A program made the translations under genes and the position numbers. The notes under the pieces were generated by a model that made no database searches, was not told the origin of the DNA, and was given only the letters and a program-made list of their open reading frames with translations. From the IMG/VR virus record IMGVR_UViG_3300031673_000227, positions 1-36,497 of that record: a DNA stretch of 36,497 nt; one strand, 5' to 3'. This document shows positions 8,835 through 16,508 of the stretch, piece by piece. This stretch comes from a virus. The first letter of the stretch is position 1, and each line of letters begins with the position of its first letter.

Positions 8835-10277
8835 ATGGCGTTTCTCAAGAAAGCTCGTGCGCAGGTCGTCCACCCGCAGTTTCAACCGAAACAGTGGGGC
8901 CGGGTTCGCACCGCCAGCGTCGCCAAGGTCGGAAGTGACAATCTCGTGGCCCAGGCCAGTGAGATCCTTCAAGAGCAGTTCGATCCCGAGAAGTATCTTC
9001 TGACTCACGCCACCATCGTTGCTTCGGTGGATGTCGATGATGTCCCCGGCGTCAAGATGGGGACCGTCAACGAGTTGGGCCGTGACGTACATCGCAAGTG
9101 GGCGGATTACCGTATCCAACCCAACTGCGACATCTACATCAACAACAACCACGATGCGTGGTCACGAGATGTGCTGATGAAGTCCTACCGGACGTTCGTT
9201 GGCGCGCACAACTTCGTGGAGCACGTCCAGATTGAGGAGCAGAGTCGGGGCCGCATCATTGACGCGGCAGCCCGAGACATCGGCGACTCAATCTACGTGG
9301 ACATCCTGATTGCGACCGACCTCAAGCACGCGTCGCTCATCGAGGACATCAAAACTGGGCGGATGGGCACCCTTTCCATGGGCTGCTCCGTCACCGACAC
9401 GATCTGCACCAAATGCGGAAACGTGGCGGCCGACGAAACCCAGATGTGCGAGCACATCAAGTACCACAAGGGTAACTACGAGTTCGATCAGAAGGGGCTC
9501 AAGTACCGCATTGCCGAGCTTTGTGGGCACAAGGATTTGGACCCCACCGGTGGCGTTCATTTCATCGAGGCATCTTGGGTTGGGACCCCCGCGTTTGCTG
9601 GGGCTGTTCTACGCAACGTCTTAGAGCCCGAGACCCTCAACGTCCAAACTGAGCAACAGATCCGCCAAGTTCTCGCATCGCCTCCTCCTGAGTGGACGAG
9701 TCCCCCCGAGGATCGGATGGCGAAGGCTGCCCGGATGTCCTTCGATTTCGGAGAGGACGAAGGAGGCGGCGACGAGGGTGGCGACGGTGGCGAGGGTGGT
9801 GGGGAAGAAAAGGCCCCCGAGGCTCCTGGGAATCCGCTTGAGGGACTGGAGAAGGAGCTTGAGGAGCTTGTTCTCAACAACGTCAAGAAGCGGATCAAAG
9901 AGAAGCTCCAGAAGGACGTGGAGCAGGATGCAGCCTCCGACGGCGAGCTTGCGACATCCACAAACGACAATCTTCAGCACCAAGCCTCCGCGATGGAGAA
10001 GCGTGCCGCTCAGTACAAAGCTGGAGTGGCTGCTCTCATTCGGGTTGCTCGTTCCGACGTTGAGTTGCTCGACAACTTAGCTCGATTGAATGAAAGGCTT
10101 GGAGTCAAAGTTTCAAGGGAAATCTATTTGACCACATTGCGGGTAGGGTCTACCGCCGGTCATTCGTCCTTTGATTCATACCTTGTGGCTTGCCGCAAAG
10201 TATTAGCGCGCACACCAACACTGGGAGAAGCCAAGACACTGGTTCGTCTTGGGCAGATCCTTTCTTTACGGAAGTAA
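8835..10277 (+). CDS. Prohead maturation serine protease with zinc-knuckle insertion and acidic C-terminal region
   Basis: The 480-residue protein has two blocks in the spacing of HK97-type prohead proteases. F-V-E-H130-V-Q is followed by a beta-rich stretch, and G-T-L-S181-M-G-C ends the core; the 51-residue gap is close to the H65-S115 gap of the HK97 enzyme. Immediately after the serine is a possible zinc knuckle, I-C-T-K-C-G ending in M-C-E-H-I-K-Y-H. Residues 305-335 are Gly/Asp/Glu-rich, followed by charged helices that could be a fused scaffold part. A GGAGG at 8821-8825 gives a good ribosome site. Family knowledge says such enzymes cleave the scaffold and capsid delta regions inside the procapsid. 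Position before the acidic scaffold and the capsid gene supports this. No separate protease gene is seen, so this is the best candidate. The catalytic assignment is from pattern only. Confidence 0.65.
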   Translation: MAFLKKARAQVVHPQFQPKQWGRVRTASVAKVGSDNLVAQASEILQEQFDPEKYLLTHATIVASVDVDDVPGVKMGTVNELGRDVHRKWADYRIQPNCDIYINNNHDAWSRDVLMKSYRTFVGAHNFVEHVQIEEQSRGRIIDAAARDIGDSIYVDILIATDLKHASLIEDIKTGRMGTLSMGCSVTDTICTKCGNVAADETQMCEHIKYHKGNYEFDQKGLKYRIAELCGHKDLDPTGGVHFIEASWVGTPAFAGAVLRNVLEPETLNVQTEQQIRQVLASPPPEWTSPPEDRMAKAARMSFDFGEDEGGGDEGGDGGEGGGEEKAPEAPGNPLEGLEKELEELVLNNVKKRIKEKLQKDVEQDAASDGELATSTNDNLQHQASAMEKRAAQYKAGVAALIRVARSDVELLDNLARLNERLGVKVSREIYLTTLRVGSTAGHSSFDSYLVACRKVLARTPTLGEAKTLVRLGQILSLRK

Positions 10278-10330
10278 GACCCGTTCCCCAACCAAGACGC
10301 CCAGTAACAGGCTCATAAGGAGTAAACCAA

Positions 10331-11839
10331 ATGTCACGTCAACGACTGACCTGGACACGCCAGGCCGATGCCAGCAAGACGGCTTCTCCCCCGCCGCAGA
10401 TTCCTGCGGTGGATCGGACAGAAGGCCCGGATTCACCCGCCTACCTACCTGATCCTCCAGCCGACAAGTACCAAAATGGTGACACGTCGTCCTGGGCCGA
10501 GGATCCGCACCCGGCTCCGTATCCCGAGGGACCGCCCCCGGCGATGCCTGGCAATGGCACGACCGAGGAAGTCACTCATCCGGCGAATGTCACCCCGGCT
10601 GTTGTTGCGCCCCCCACGGGACCAACGACTGAAGCCGAGGCTGATGCTCGTGCCCCCAAGGCCGCGTCGGAGATCCAACTCAAGCAGGCTGCCGAGAACA
10701 AGGCTGCTCTGTGCGTTCGCATCGTTCAGGCCACCATGTCATCCGGCACCGTCGCTGACATCGAGAAGCGTGCGATGGCGATGATGGATCTTCCTGATGC
10801 CCAGATCGCTGCTACGGCCGCGACTCTGAACATCACGGCGGACGACGATGAGGATCAGGACGAAGCGTCGGACGATGATGACGACGACAAGATGTCCAAC
10901 AAGAAGGCCACTCAGGAGATGACGGCCCGTCTTGCCAAGATGGAGAAGCAGACCGCCAAGCTCGTCAAGGCGTTCAGCGACTTCTTCGGCATGGACGACC
11001 TCATGGACGACGACGAAGTTGAACTCGACATGATGATCGAGGACAACGGAGACATGAGTGACGATGAACTCATGGCGACGTTGACCAGCATGGCCGACGA
11101 CGTGGACGGAGACGGCATCGATCAGAGCGACAACGCTTTCCCCGGCAACCAAGCCAACGATGAGTTTGATCGTGGTGAGGAGTCCGAGGGGACCGAGATG
11201 TACGACGAGGGCGATATGCTCGCGTCGCTCATGGCGGAACTCAGCGAAGGTGGTCACATGGCCTCTGACGCCGAGCTTTCCGTTGAGCCGCTTGCCACGG
11301 GTGCGAGCATCCAGTCTGGGGAGGGCGGCAACGTCAATCCCGAGCCTGCGCCGGTCACCCCCGAGGTGGAGCAGATGGACGGTTCTGAGAAGACCGCCGA
11401 AGACGAGGACCCGTCGGAGAACGACATCCAGCTTACCGCTGGTGCTGATCCAATGGGCCTCATGGACGAGGACTCCACCACGGCCTCTGGTCCCAACGAC
11501 GAGCTTCTGGCTCTGTACGCGGACCTGGACCTTCCCAAGACCGCCAAAGCCAAGAAGGGCGATGACGAGGAAGAGGAAGAAGAGGAGGACGACGACGCCG
11601 GAACCGACGAGGAAGCGGAAGCCGACGACGAGGAGTACGACGCGGACGACGAAGGCAAGAAGGGTGGCAAGAAGAAGGCCGCTTCGACGCAACGTCCGCA
11701 GCCCAAAAAGGCGAGCGCCGGTCCCAAGACTCTTGGAACCGTTCCGCAGACCAAGCAGGCCAAGGACGAGATTGCGGAACTGTCCGCGATTTGGGACCAA
11801 GCTCCCGACGTTCGTGAGTTCTTCGGCATCCCCAAGTAG
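10331..11839 (+). CDS. Acidic head scaffold-like / core protein with calcium-loop motif
   Basis: The 502-residue protein is very acidic, with proline-rich N-terminal linkers and runs of Asp/Glu near residues 175-190 and 415-440, then a Lys-rich patch and a short conserved-looking tail ending E-F-F-G-I-P-K. Residues 256-272 read D-V-D-G-D-G-I-D-Q-S-D-N-A-F-P, the pattern of a thrombospondin type 3 calcium loop. A strong AAGGAG site at 10316 precedes ATG 10331. Low complexity, acidity and placement between the putative protease and the capsid genes fit an internal scaffold removed by proteolysis, but no homology can be claimed. A hairpin (11860-11898) follows the stop. Expected to act inside the procapsid. 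Confidence 0.6.
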   Translation: MSRQRLTWTRQADASKTASPPPQIPAVDRTEGPDSPAYLPDPPADKYQNGDTSSWAEDPHPAPYPEGPPPAMPGNGTTEEVTHPANVTPAVVAPPTGPTTEAEADARAPKAASEIQLKQAAENKAALCVRIVQATMSSGTVADIEKRAMAMMDLPDAQIAATAATLNITADDDEDQDEASDDDDDDKMSNKKATQEMTARLAKMEKQTAKLVKAFSDFFGMDDLMDDDEVELDMMIEDNGDMSDDELMATLTSMADDVDGDGIDQSDNAFPGNQANDEFDRGEESEGTEMYDEGDMLASLMAELSEGGHMASDAELSVEPLATGASIQSGEGGNVNPEPAPVTPEVEQMDGSEKTAEDEDPSENDIQLTAGADPMGLMDEDSTTASGPNDELLALYADLDLPKTAKAKKGDDEEEEEEEDDDAGTDEEAEADDEEYDADDEGKKGGKKKAASTQRPQPKKASAGPKTLGTVPQTKQAKDEIAELSAIWDQAPDVREFFGIPK

Positions 11840-11859
11840 GGGACTCGGAGTTCAACCGG

Positions 11860-11898
11860 GGTTTCCGGCCCTTTAGTTAGCCTATAGGGCCGGAAACC
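11860..11898 (+). terminator. Perfect 13-bp hairpin, terminator-like
   Basis: GGTTTCCGGCCCT (11860-11872) pairs exactly with AGGGCCGGAAACC (11886-11898) around a 13-nt loop. It is 20 nt after the scaffold stop. There is no T-tract, so it may be a processing site or stabiliser rather than a simple intrinsic terminator. The loop and right arm include a CCTATAGG sequence. Confidence 0.6.
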
Positions 11899-12028
11899 TT
11901 CGATAAAACGTAAATAGATGGGTCTTATATGTGAACTAGGGGAGTTTTTGCGGTTAGTTGATTGATCTCATTCCGAGATACCCGCTTCTCCCCTTCCCAC
12001 CGCACTCTGTAAACAAGGAGCAATCGTT
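11899..12028 (+). promoter_or_regulatory. AT-richer leader upstream of the decoration/capsid genes
   Basis: This 130-nt gap is less GC-rich than its surroundings and contains TCTTATATG (about 11924-11932), similar to the CTTATAG motif seen elsewhere, and a strong AAGGAG site before ATG 12029. The placement ahead of the two most highly expressed head genes makes a promoter plausible. No clear -35/-10 pair was found. Confidence 0.3.
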
Positions 12029-12688
12029 ATGCCGATGCTTGGACAGGCGAGTGGTGATTGGACTGAGAGCAGCGCAGCGTTGCGAATCCTTCTCGTAGGG
12101 ATTCGGAACTCGACCGGGGTTTTGACCACGGACGCTTTCACTCAGACCAACCCCCCCATCGTCACTACTGCGGGAACGATCTCGACACAGGCGGACACCG
12201 GAGTTCTTGGTGTTCTTTCTGGGTCGGTAGCGTTTACCCGTCCCGATGCAGGATCAAACTTCCTTGGTGGCCCGGTTGAACCCGGCGCCCCCGATGAGGG
12301 CCTCATCCAACCTCTTGGAGTCTTCGTCAACACCGCTGTTGGCAATGCCTTTGAGAATCAGCCCGGACCCGCGTCCGGCAAGAACACCTACGTGTCAGCA
12401 CAAGGAACCTACGGGAACCAACTGTTTGAGACGCAGGCGCTTGCCACAAGCGGTGCCGTCACCGTCGGTGATGACCTCACCTACACGACGGGCAACCAGC
12501 TTGTTTCCTCGCGGAACGGCTACCTCATCATGCGCGTCACCGTGCAGACTGGTGCTGCCATCAGTCTGGACATCGCCGCAATCACCTCGGAAGTTGCGAA
12601 CGGTGCTGGCGCTTCCACAACCCTGGGTATCTTGAAGATGCCCCCCGACTCAGAGCAGTTTGAGTTGGTTTACGACCAGCGCGTCTGA
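12029..12688 (+). CDS. Putative head decoration / capsid-associated protein
   Basis: The 219-residue protein is rich in Gly, Thr, Ala and Val with predicted beta strands and few charges, like small capsid decoration or tail-tube proteins. No catalytic motif, signal peptide or membrane segment is present. Its ribosome site (AAGGAGC, 9-10 nt before ATG) is strong and it lies 17 nt before the major capsid gene, in the position often used by decoration proteins. I do not recognise a named family. It should be an abundant particle component if this is right. Confidence 0.55.
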   Translation: MPMLGQASGDWTESSAALRILLVGIRNSTGVLTTDAFTQTNPPIVTTAGTISTQADTGVLGVLSGSVAFTRPDAGSNFLGGPVEPGAPDEGLIQPLGVFVNTAVGNAFENQPGPASGKNTYVSAQGTYGNQLFETQALATSGAVTVGDDLTYTTGNQLVSSRNGYLIMRVTVQTGAAISLDIAAITSEVANGAGASTTLGILKMPPDSEQFELVYDQRV

Positions 12689-12705
12689 GAAAGGAGCTAA
12701 GCAAG

Positions 12706-13581
12706 ATGTCAGGAATCGACAACGCCATCAAGCAGAGGCTCATCAGCGAGTACATCAAGACCCCCATGGGTCGCGCGAAACTCGCTGCCTCTCTGACGCA
12801 ACCGTTGCGGCTTCGCCGCGACTATACCTCCGTCGGCCGCAAGACCTTCTTGGTCGAGCAATTGCCGGACGGAGCACTGCCCATCTACGACAAGGACCCG
12901 GATGTAACCGCGTTTGTCGTCGGTGAAGAAGGCCAGAACATTCTGGCTATCACCAAGCCGCGTCGCGTGATTTTCCCGCTGTTTGAGATCGCCTCAAACC
13001 CGGAGATCCCGCTGACCCAGATCAAGGAGCGTCGATTCGACCTCATTGAGCGTGCCCAAGATCTCGCCCGTGCGCAGATCCAAGCCGCTGAAGATGAGCG
13101 AGTGTTCGCCGTCCTTGACGCTATCGCAACCGCAGGGTTCGACAGCGTTCCTGGTGGCACCAACCCGGACATCCCGGTTGTTGCACCCATCTCTGGGGCG
13201 GTTCTCGCCGATGCCTTCGCGTTGATCGAGCGTCACGACCTTCGTGTTGCTCGCGTCTACATGAACGCTCGGGACTACGCGGACATCCGTAAGTTCGGTC
13301 GAGACATTCTCGACATCGAGAGCCAGGCAACACTGCTCAAGACTGGTCTGCAAGCTACCCTCTGGGGAGCCCAGGTCATCACGAGCCGGATCGTGCCCGC
13401 AGGTACGGTCTACGTGTGTTGTGAGCCAGAAATGTTCGGCAGGATTCCCGTTCGCACAGAACTCACCGTTCTGTCGGCCGATGATCCCAAGGCACGGACG
13501 ATTGGTTTCTCGGTCTTTGAAAATTTGGGCATTGGTGCGTACAACCCGAAGGGCCTCACCCGCCTCACGGTCACGCGCTAG
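12706..13581 (+). CDS. Major capsid protein (HK97 fold)
   Basis: The 291-residue protein has the layout of a compact HK97-fold coat protein: N-terminal arm (1-45), a strand-rich E-loop-like region (45-85) and a long charged spine helix at about 104-142 (Q-I-K-E-R-R-F-D-L-I-E-R then E-D-E-R-V-F). P- and A-domain strands follow, ending G-L-T-R-L-T-V-T-R. The segment V-Y-V-C-C-E-P-E-M-F-G-R-I-P-V (13408-13452) is notable because similar peptides are encoded antisense near 16167-16355. A strong AAGGAG site precedes the start, and an intrinsic terminator follows about 30 nt after the stop. Assignment rests on fold pattern, size and head-module position. No cleavable delta domain is obvious at this length. 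Confidence 0.85.
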   Translation: MSGIDNAIKQRLISEYIKTPMGRAKLAASLTQPLRLRRDYTSVGRKTFLVEQLPDGALPIYDKDPDVTAFVVGEEGQNILAITKPRRVIFPLFEIASNPEIPLTQIKERRFDLIERAQDLARAQIQAAEDERVFAVLDAIATAGFDSVPGGTNPDIPVVAPISGAVLADAFALIERHDLRVARVYMNARDYADIRKFGRDILDIESQATLLKTGLQATLWGAQVITSRIVPAGTVYVCCEPEMFGRIPVRTELTVLSADDPKARTIGFSVFENLGIGAYNPKGLTRLTVTR

Positions 13582-13610
13582 TAGATCAGATCTACGAACG
13601 AGTGCAGAGA

Positions 13611-13645
13611 GCCCTCGTCCCTTTTGGGGACGGGGGCTTTCTCGT
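13611..13645 (+). terminator. Intrinsic terminator after the major capsid gene
   Basis: GCCCTCGTCCC pairs with GGGACGGGGGC (one mismatch) around a short T-rich loop, followed by TTTCTCGTTT. This likely ends the head transcript. Confidence 0.8.
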
Positions 13646-13686
13646 TTCGGGTATTCGCAGAGTTTGGGTTTGGCGTACAAGAAGGG

Positions 13687-14460
13687 ATGGTTGATCCCTC
13701 CACACAACACGTCCCATTCTCTTTTGGGTCTTACGATGTGCTGACGGGTTCCTCTCAGGAGCAAGACGTAGCCCGACAGGTCGTCCGATGGTTTTTTCGT
13801 ACTCGCGGAGAGATCGAGGAGGAGCTTCAGCACATCTACGATCTGCGCCAGCGTTTACTGAATGAGCGTGAGGACGTGCTTCTCGCCCAAAAGAAGAATA
13901 TCGGCCCCGAAGCCGGCAAACTTTTACGCCGACAGGCTCCCCAAGTCACCAGGGCGATGTTGGATCGCTATTGGACACATCGTCTCAAAATGAAAGAAGT
14001 TTTCTGGTTTCTTGAGCCCGAAGATCCGTGGACTCCCCAACGGCTTGGGTTGCTGATCAAGCAGATGTTCGACCACGAGTTCAAGGACGTGGCAGCAAAA
14101 CGGAAACGTCGGACGGAGGGAAACCGCGAGGAGTTCCTTGAAAAGCAACGACAGCGTGAGGAACAACAGCAGCGCGAGTGGGAGGCCCAGAGATTCGACC
14201 ATTACGCCGGCCACGAGGACTATCAGGACTACCTGATGTCAGAGCACTGGCTTCGTAAACGCGAAGCAGCCCGTGAGTATTACGGAGATTCCTGCTGCTT
14301 CTGCAACGACCGTAATAATCTCCAGGTACATCACCGGCATTATCGAACTCTCGGCCGCGAGGCGATGACGGATTTGTCCGTCTTGTGTGATGACTGTCAT
14401 GGGCACCATCACACCCGCAAAAAACTGACGCCAGAGCCGCGACACTCTGGGGTAAGGTGA
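13687..14460 (+). CDS. HNH endonuclease
   Basis: The frame is open from a TTG at 13624, but that lies inside the capsid terminator, so ATG 13687 is preferred (257 residues); its ribosome site is poor and a later GTG cannot be excluded. The N-terminal two thirds are helical, with a coiled coil rich in Arg, Glu and Gln near residues 140-175. The C-terminal domain is a clear HNH: Y-L-M-S-E-H-W, C204-F-C206, V-H215-H216-R-H-Y, then L-C-D-D-C-H-G-H-H-H. The cysteines form the structural zinc site and H215/H216 the beta-beta-alpha metal core. Such enzymes nick or cut DNA, as free-standing homing endonucleases or terminase-associated nucleases. The place between the capsid gene and a RecA-like gene, outside any intron I can see, favours a free-standing nuclease. 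Confidence 0.85.
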   Translation: MVDPSTQHVPFSFGSYDVLTGSSQEQDVARQVVRWFFRTRGEIEEELQHIYDLRQRLLNEREDVLLAQKKNIGPEAGKLLRRQAPQVTRAMLDRYWTHRLKMKEVFWFLEPEDPWTPQRLGLLIKQMFDHEFKDVAAKRKRRTEGNREEFLEKQRQREEQQQREWEAQRFDHYAGHEDYQDYLMSEHWLRKREAAREYYGDSCCFCNDRNNLQVHHRHYRTLGREAMTDLSVLCDDCHGHHHTRKKLTPEPRHSGVR

Positions 14461-14464
14461 GGAC

Positions 14465-15208
14465 ATGGCGCGGTTGAGTAAAGAACAAAGATCCCAGAAC
14501 AAAGAAAGAGCCCAACAGGCACGCGAAAGGGCGTTGGCAAGAGTGCGCGCCGACGTTGAAAAGGAGTTTTCAACCCCGAGAAAGGTATTTCCCCCCTTCT
14601 CGACGGGAAGCGCCCTTTTGGACCGACTTATTGGAGGGGAGAATCATGTGTGCGACGGTTACCCTGGAGGCAATCTTGTCCAAGTCGGAATTGACCGCGA
14701 TCATTTTGAGAATATCCGTGAGGTTCTTTTGCGGACTTATCAGGGTCCGAGGTTTCTTGTGGAAACCGCGACTCTTCCTGATGCTGACACGGGGATTTCG
14801 ATGATTTATGGAGCGTCGGGTTTGGAAAAGGGTCCAGCAGGACTCGTCTTGGTCGATGATGTTCGGTTAGGCACCTCCGGTGATGAAGCCGCCAAACTTT
14901 GCGGGAAGATGAATACAGTTTTTCCTAAAATTAAAGCAAGGGTCCGACAAACCGGGCACACGATTCTCGGTTTCACCAAAGCAGAGAAGGGGGGAAACCA
15001 CGGGTATTCCGGCTACAAGTGGCAAGGGGGCAAAGGATGGTCGTTCTATTCTTCTGTGAGGATGCGGATCGAGCCCTCAGACGTTGTGGAGGGTGCCTTT
15101 TCCGTTACGTTGGACAAATGCAAAGTCGCGCCCACCCAAAAGAATGAGGCAACCCTCATTCTTCGTGACGGACTCATTGATGAGGAACTCTCCATCATAC
15201 GGAAGTAG
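14465..15208 (+). CDS. RecA-like protein lacking the Walker A motif
   Basis: The 247-residue protein follows the RecA core in order. A basic helical N-terminus (1-40) precedes F-S-T-G-S-A-L-L-D (45-53) and D-G-Y-P-G-G-N-L (64-71). A Walker B-like L-V-L-V-D-D is at 127-132, G-G-K-G-W-S-F-Y-S-S-V-R-M-R-I at 188-202, and K-C-K-V-A-P plus R-D-G-L-I-D-E-E-L at 218-242, as in the RecA end block. Where RecA has G-x-x-x-x-G-K-T, this protein reads Q-V-G-I-D-R-D-H-F-E-N-I, so canonical ATP binding is lost. At 247 residues it is also shorter than RecA (about 350). It may be a structural or regulatory paralogue that co-assembles with RecA or DNA. The start has AGGTGAGG just upstream, part of a sequence (GGGTAAGGTGA) repeated before 22412. 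It is followed by a strong terminator. Confidence 0.65.
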   Translation: MARLSKEQRSQNKERAQQARERALARVRADVEKEFSTPRKVFPPFSTGSALLDRLIGGENHVCDGYPGGNLVQVGIDRDHFENIREVLLRTYQGPRFLVETATLPDADTGISMIYGASGLEKGPAGLVLVDDVRLGTSGDEAAKLCGKMNTVFPKIKARVRQTGHTILGFTKAEKGGNHGYSGYKWQGGKGWSFYSSVRMRIEPSDVVEGAFSVTLDKCKVAPTQKNEATLILRDGLIDEELSIIRK

Positions 15209-15309
15209 AGGGGCTTTTCTATTGCCACTTGCTGACGATGGCTTCGGATTTCAAACCCGAGAAGTTCCTTAGTGCGGTGGCCCCCTCCTCTTGAGGGAAA
15301 ACGAGCGCC

Positions 15310-15351
15310 GAGAGCCCTCAATCCTTCGGGGGTTGAGGGCTCTCTTTGTTT
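15310..15351 (+). terminator. Strong intrinsic terminator
   Basis: GAGAGCCCTCAA (15310-15321) pairs perfectly with TTGAGGGCTCTC (15333-15344), followed by TTTGTTT. It separates the RecA-like gene from the papain-like peptidase gene. The rest of the 15209-15417 gap shows only the hairpin next to the following start. Confidence 0.85.
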
Positions 15352-15386
15352 ATGGGTAGCCCCCGAAAAACGGGAGATAGCTAACC

Positions 15387-15417
15387 GTCCTATGTCGTAC
15401 TCCTCTGTAGGTACGAC
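15387..15417 (+). promoter_or_regulatory. CCTATG motif and perfect hairpin abutting the peptidase start codon
   Basis: GTCGTAC (15394-15400) pairs exactly with GTACGAC (15411-15417), and the last base of the stem touches the ATG at 15418. The only ribosome-site-like AGG lies at the edge of the right arm. The upstream GTCCTATGTC resembles the intergenic CCTATAG motif. The arrangement could repress or time translation. Confidence 0.45.
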
Positions 15418-16167
15418 ATGGCTGATCCCATCAAGCTCCGAGACGGTTCCGAAGTTCAAGACATCCGGCTGGCCCGGTTGAAGCAGTTTGACGAGCGGTC
15501 CCGAAACCACCCCGTCATGGCCGCTGTGGGGACCAAGAAGAAGCCCCGGAGCTACACATGGAAGTGTGCCCAGTATCTCGACCAAGGCTCTGAGGGCGCT
15601 TGTGTTGGCTTCTCGATGACGCACGAACTGATTGCTCGTCCGGCGGAAGTCCAGCATCTCAGTGCCGCCTTTGCGAAGGAGCAGGTCTACTGGGAGGCCC
15701 AGAAGATCGACCCCTGGGAGGGCGGCAGTTATCCCGGGGCTTCTCCGAAATACGAAGGAACGGCGGTCCTGGCTGGGGTCAAGATCCTCAAGAAGCTGGG
15801 CTACATCGACGGCTACAAATGGGCTTTCGGGCTCAACGATCTCGTCATGGCCGTCGGCTATGCGGGGCCGGCTGTCCTGGGGATTGCCTGGTACGAGGGG
15901 ATGTTCGATACCCACTCCTGCGGGTATCTCCATGTCGAAGGTCAGGTGGCGGGAGGCCATGCCATTTTGTGCAAAGGCGTCGATGTGAAGAACAAGACGT
16001 TCACGCTGCACAACTCCTGGGGCCCGGCATGGGGGAGCGGTGGAGATGCTCTCATCCATTGGGATGAGATGGACCGATTGCTCAATGAGCAAGGGGAAGC
16101 GGTGATTCCGACGGGGCGTCACACCACCGGCATCCTGGGATCCCTCAAGAAGCTCGTTGGCCGGTAG
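15418..16167 (+). CDS. Papain-like (C1 family) cysteine peptidase
   Basis: The 249-residue protein has all three catalytic blocks of the papain fold: Q-G-S-E-G-A-C62-V-G-F-S, G-G-H181-A-I-L, and H-N199-S-W-G-P-A-W-G-S-G-G. These give the Cys-His-Asn triad plus the oxyanion glutamine before the cysteine. The domain fills most of the protein. There is no long inhibitory propeptide and no signal peptide, so it is unlike secreted papains and more like the compact forms found in viruses and bacteria. It is flanked by a terminator and start-proximal hairpin upstream and by non-coding DNA downstream, so it is probably its own transcription unit. It could be a virion-borne peptidase that modifies host proteins or the wall, or a maturation enzyme; the substrate is unknown. 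Confidence 0.85.
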   Translation: MADPIKLRDGSEVQDIRLARLKQFDERSRNHPVMAAVGTKKKPRSYTWKCAQYLDQGSEGACVGFSMTHELIARPAEVQHLSAAFAKEQVYWEAQKIDPWEGGSYPGASPKYEGTAVLAGVKILKKLGYIDGYKWAFGLNDLVMAVGYAGPAVLGIAWYEGMFDTHSCGYLHVEGQVAGGHAILCKGVDVKNKTFTLHNSWGPAWGSGGDALIHWDEMDRLLNEQGEAVIPTGRHTTGILGSLKKLVGR

Positions 16168-16355
16168 CGACCGAACATCTCGGAGTCACAGCAGACGTAA
16201 ACACCCAGGCCCGACTTCGCTGGGCTCGACGACATCCGGGGCCGCTTTTGGCGCTCAGATAGCCCCTTGGATCGATCTAAGCCCTCAATTCGTCCGTGGA
16301 ACCTCTGCCGTGGAACGCCTTGACTCAAAACTGGGATCCGACCGAACATCTCCGG
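16167..16355 (-). pseudogene. Antisense fragments resembling the major capsid protein (two short copies)
   Basis: Read on the minus strand, 16202-16167 encodes V-Y-V-C-C-D-S-E-M-F-G-R and 16355-16329 encodes P-E-M-F-G-R-I-P-V, in the same frame. The capsid protein has V-Y-V-C-C-E-P-E-M-F-G-R-I-P-V at 13408-13452. Most nucleotide differences between the first copy and the capsid gene are in third codon positions, which suggests descent from a diverged coding copy rather than a recent duplication. At DNA level the two copies share CGACCGAACATCTC (16168-16181 and 16339-16352). The sequence between shows no further clear match. The surrounding 16168-16508 gap has no convincing gene on either strand. 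It could be a relic of a lost capsid paralogue or a functional DNA/RNA site. Confidence 0.55.
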
Positions 16356-16485
16356 CCGACGACCCGAACCGTTCAACGACTGGGTTTTGGGATTGACAGA
16401 GGCCGGGGCCAACCGTAGATTCCCGATACCGGATGGCATCCCCATCACAACTGAATACTCTTGAGGTCCGTGGACCGCCCTAGCT

Positions 16486-16504
16486 GACTTCCAACTTGGA
16501 AGTC
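16486..16504 (+). promoter_or_regulatory. Hairpin sequestering the ribosome-binding site of the next gene
   Basis: GACTTCC (16486-16492) pairs with GGAAGTC (16498-16504) around AACTT. The right arm contains the GGAAG that serves as the ribosome site for ATG 16509. Opening of the stem would be needed for translation. Confidence 0.45.
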
Positions 16505-16508
16505 CGCA

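Noticed and set aside
10739-11800. Minus-strand open frame of 353 codons
   Set aside because: It mirrors the acidic scaffold gene; its Val/Leu/Gly-rich content is an expected product of antisense reading of Asp/Glu-rich codons.
13624-13686. Upstream TTG start for the HNH gene
   Set aside because: It would begin inside the capsid terminator and has no ribosome site.
16168-16508. Possible tRNA in the non-coding gap
   Set aside because: No cloverleaf with T-loop and acceptor stem could be drawn.
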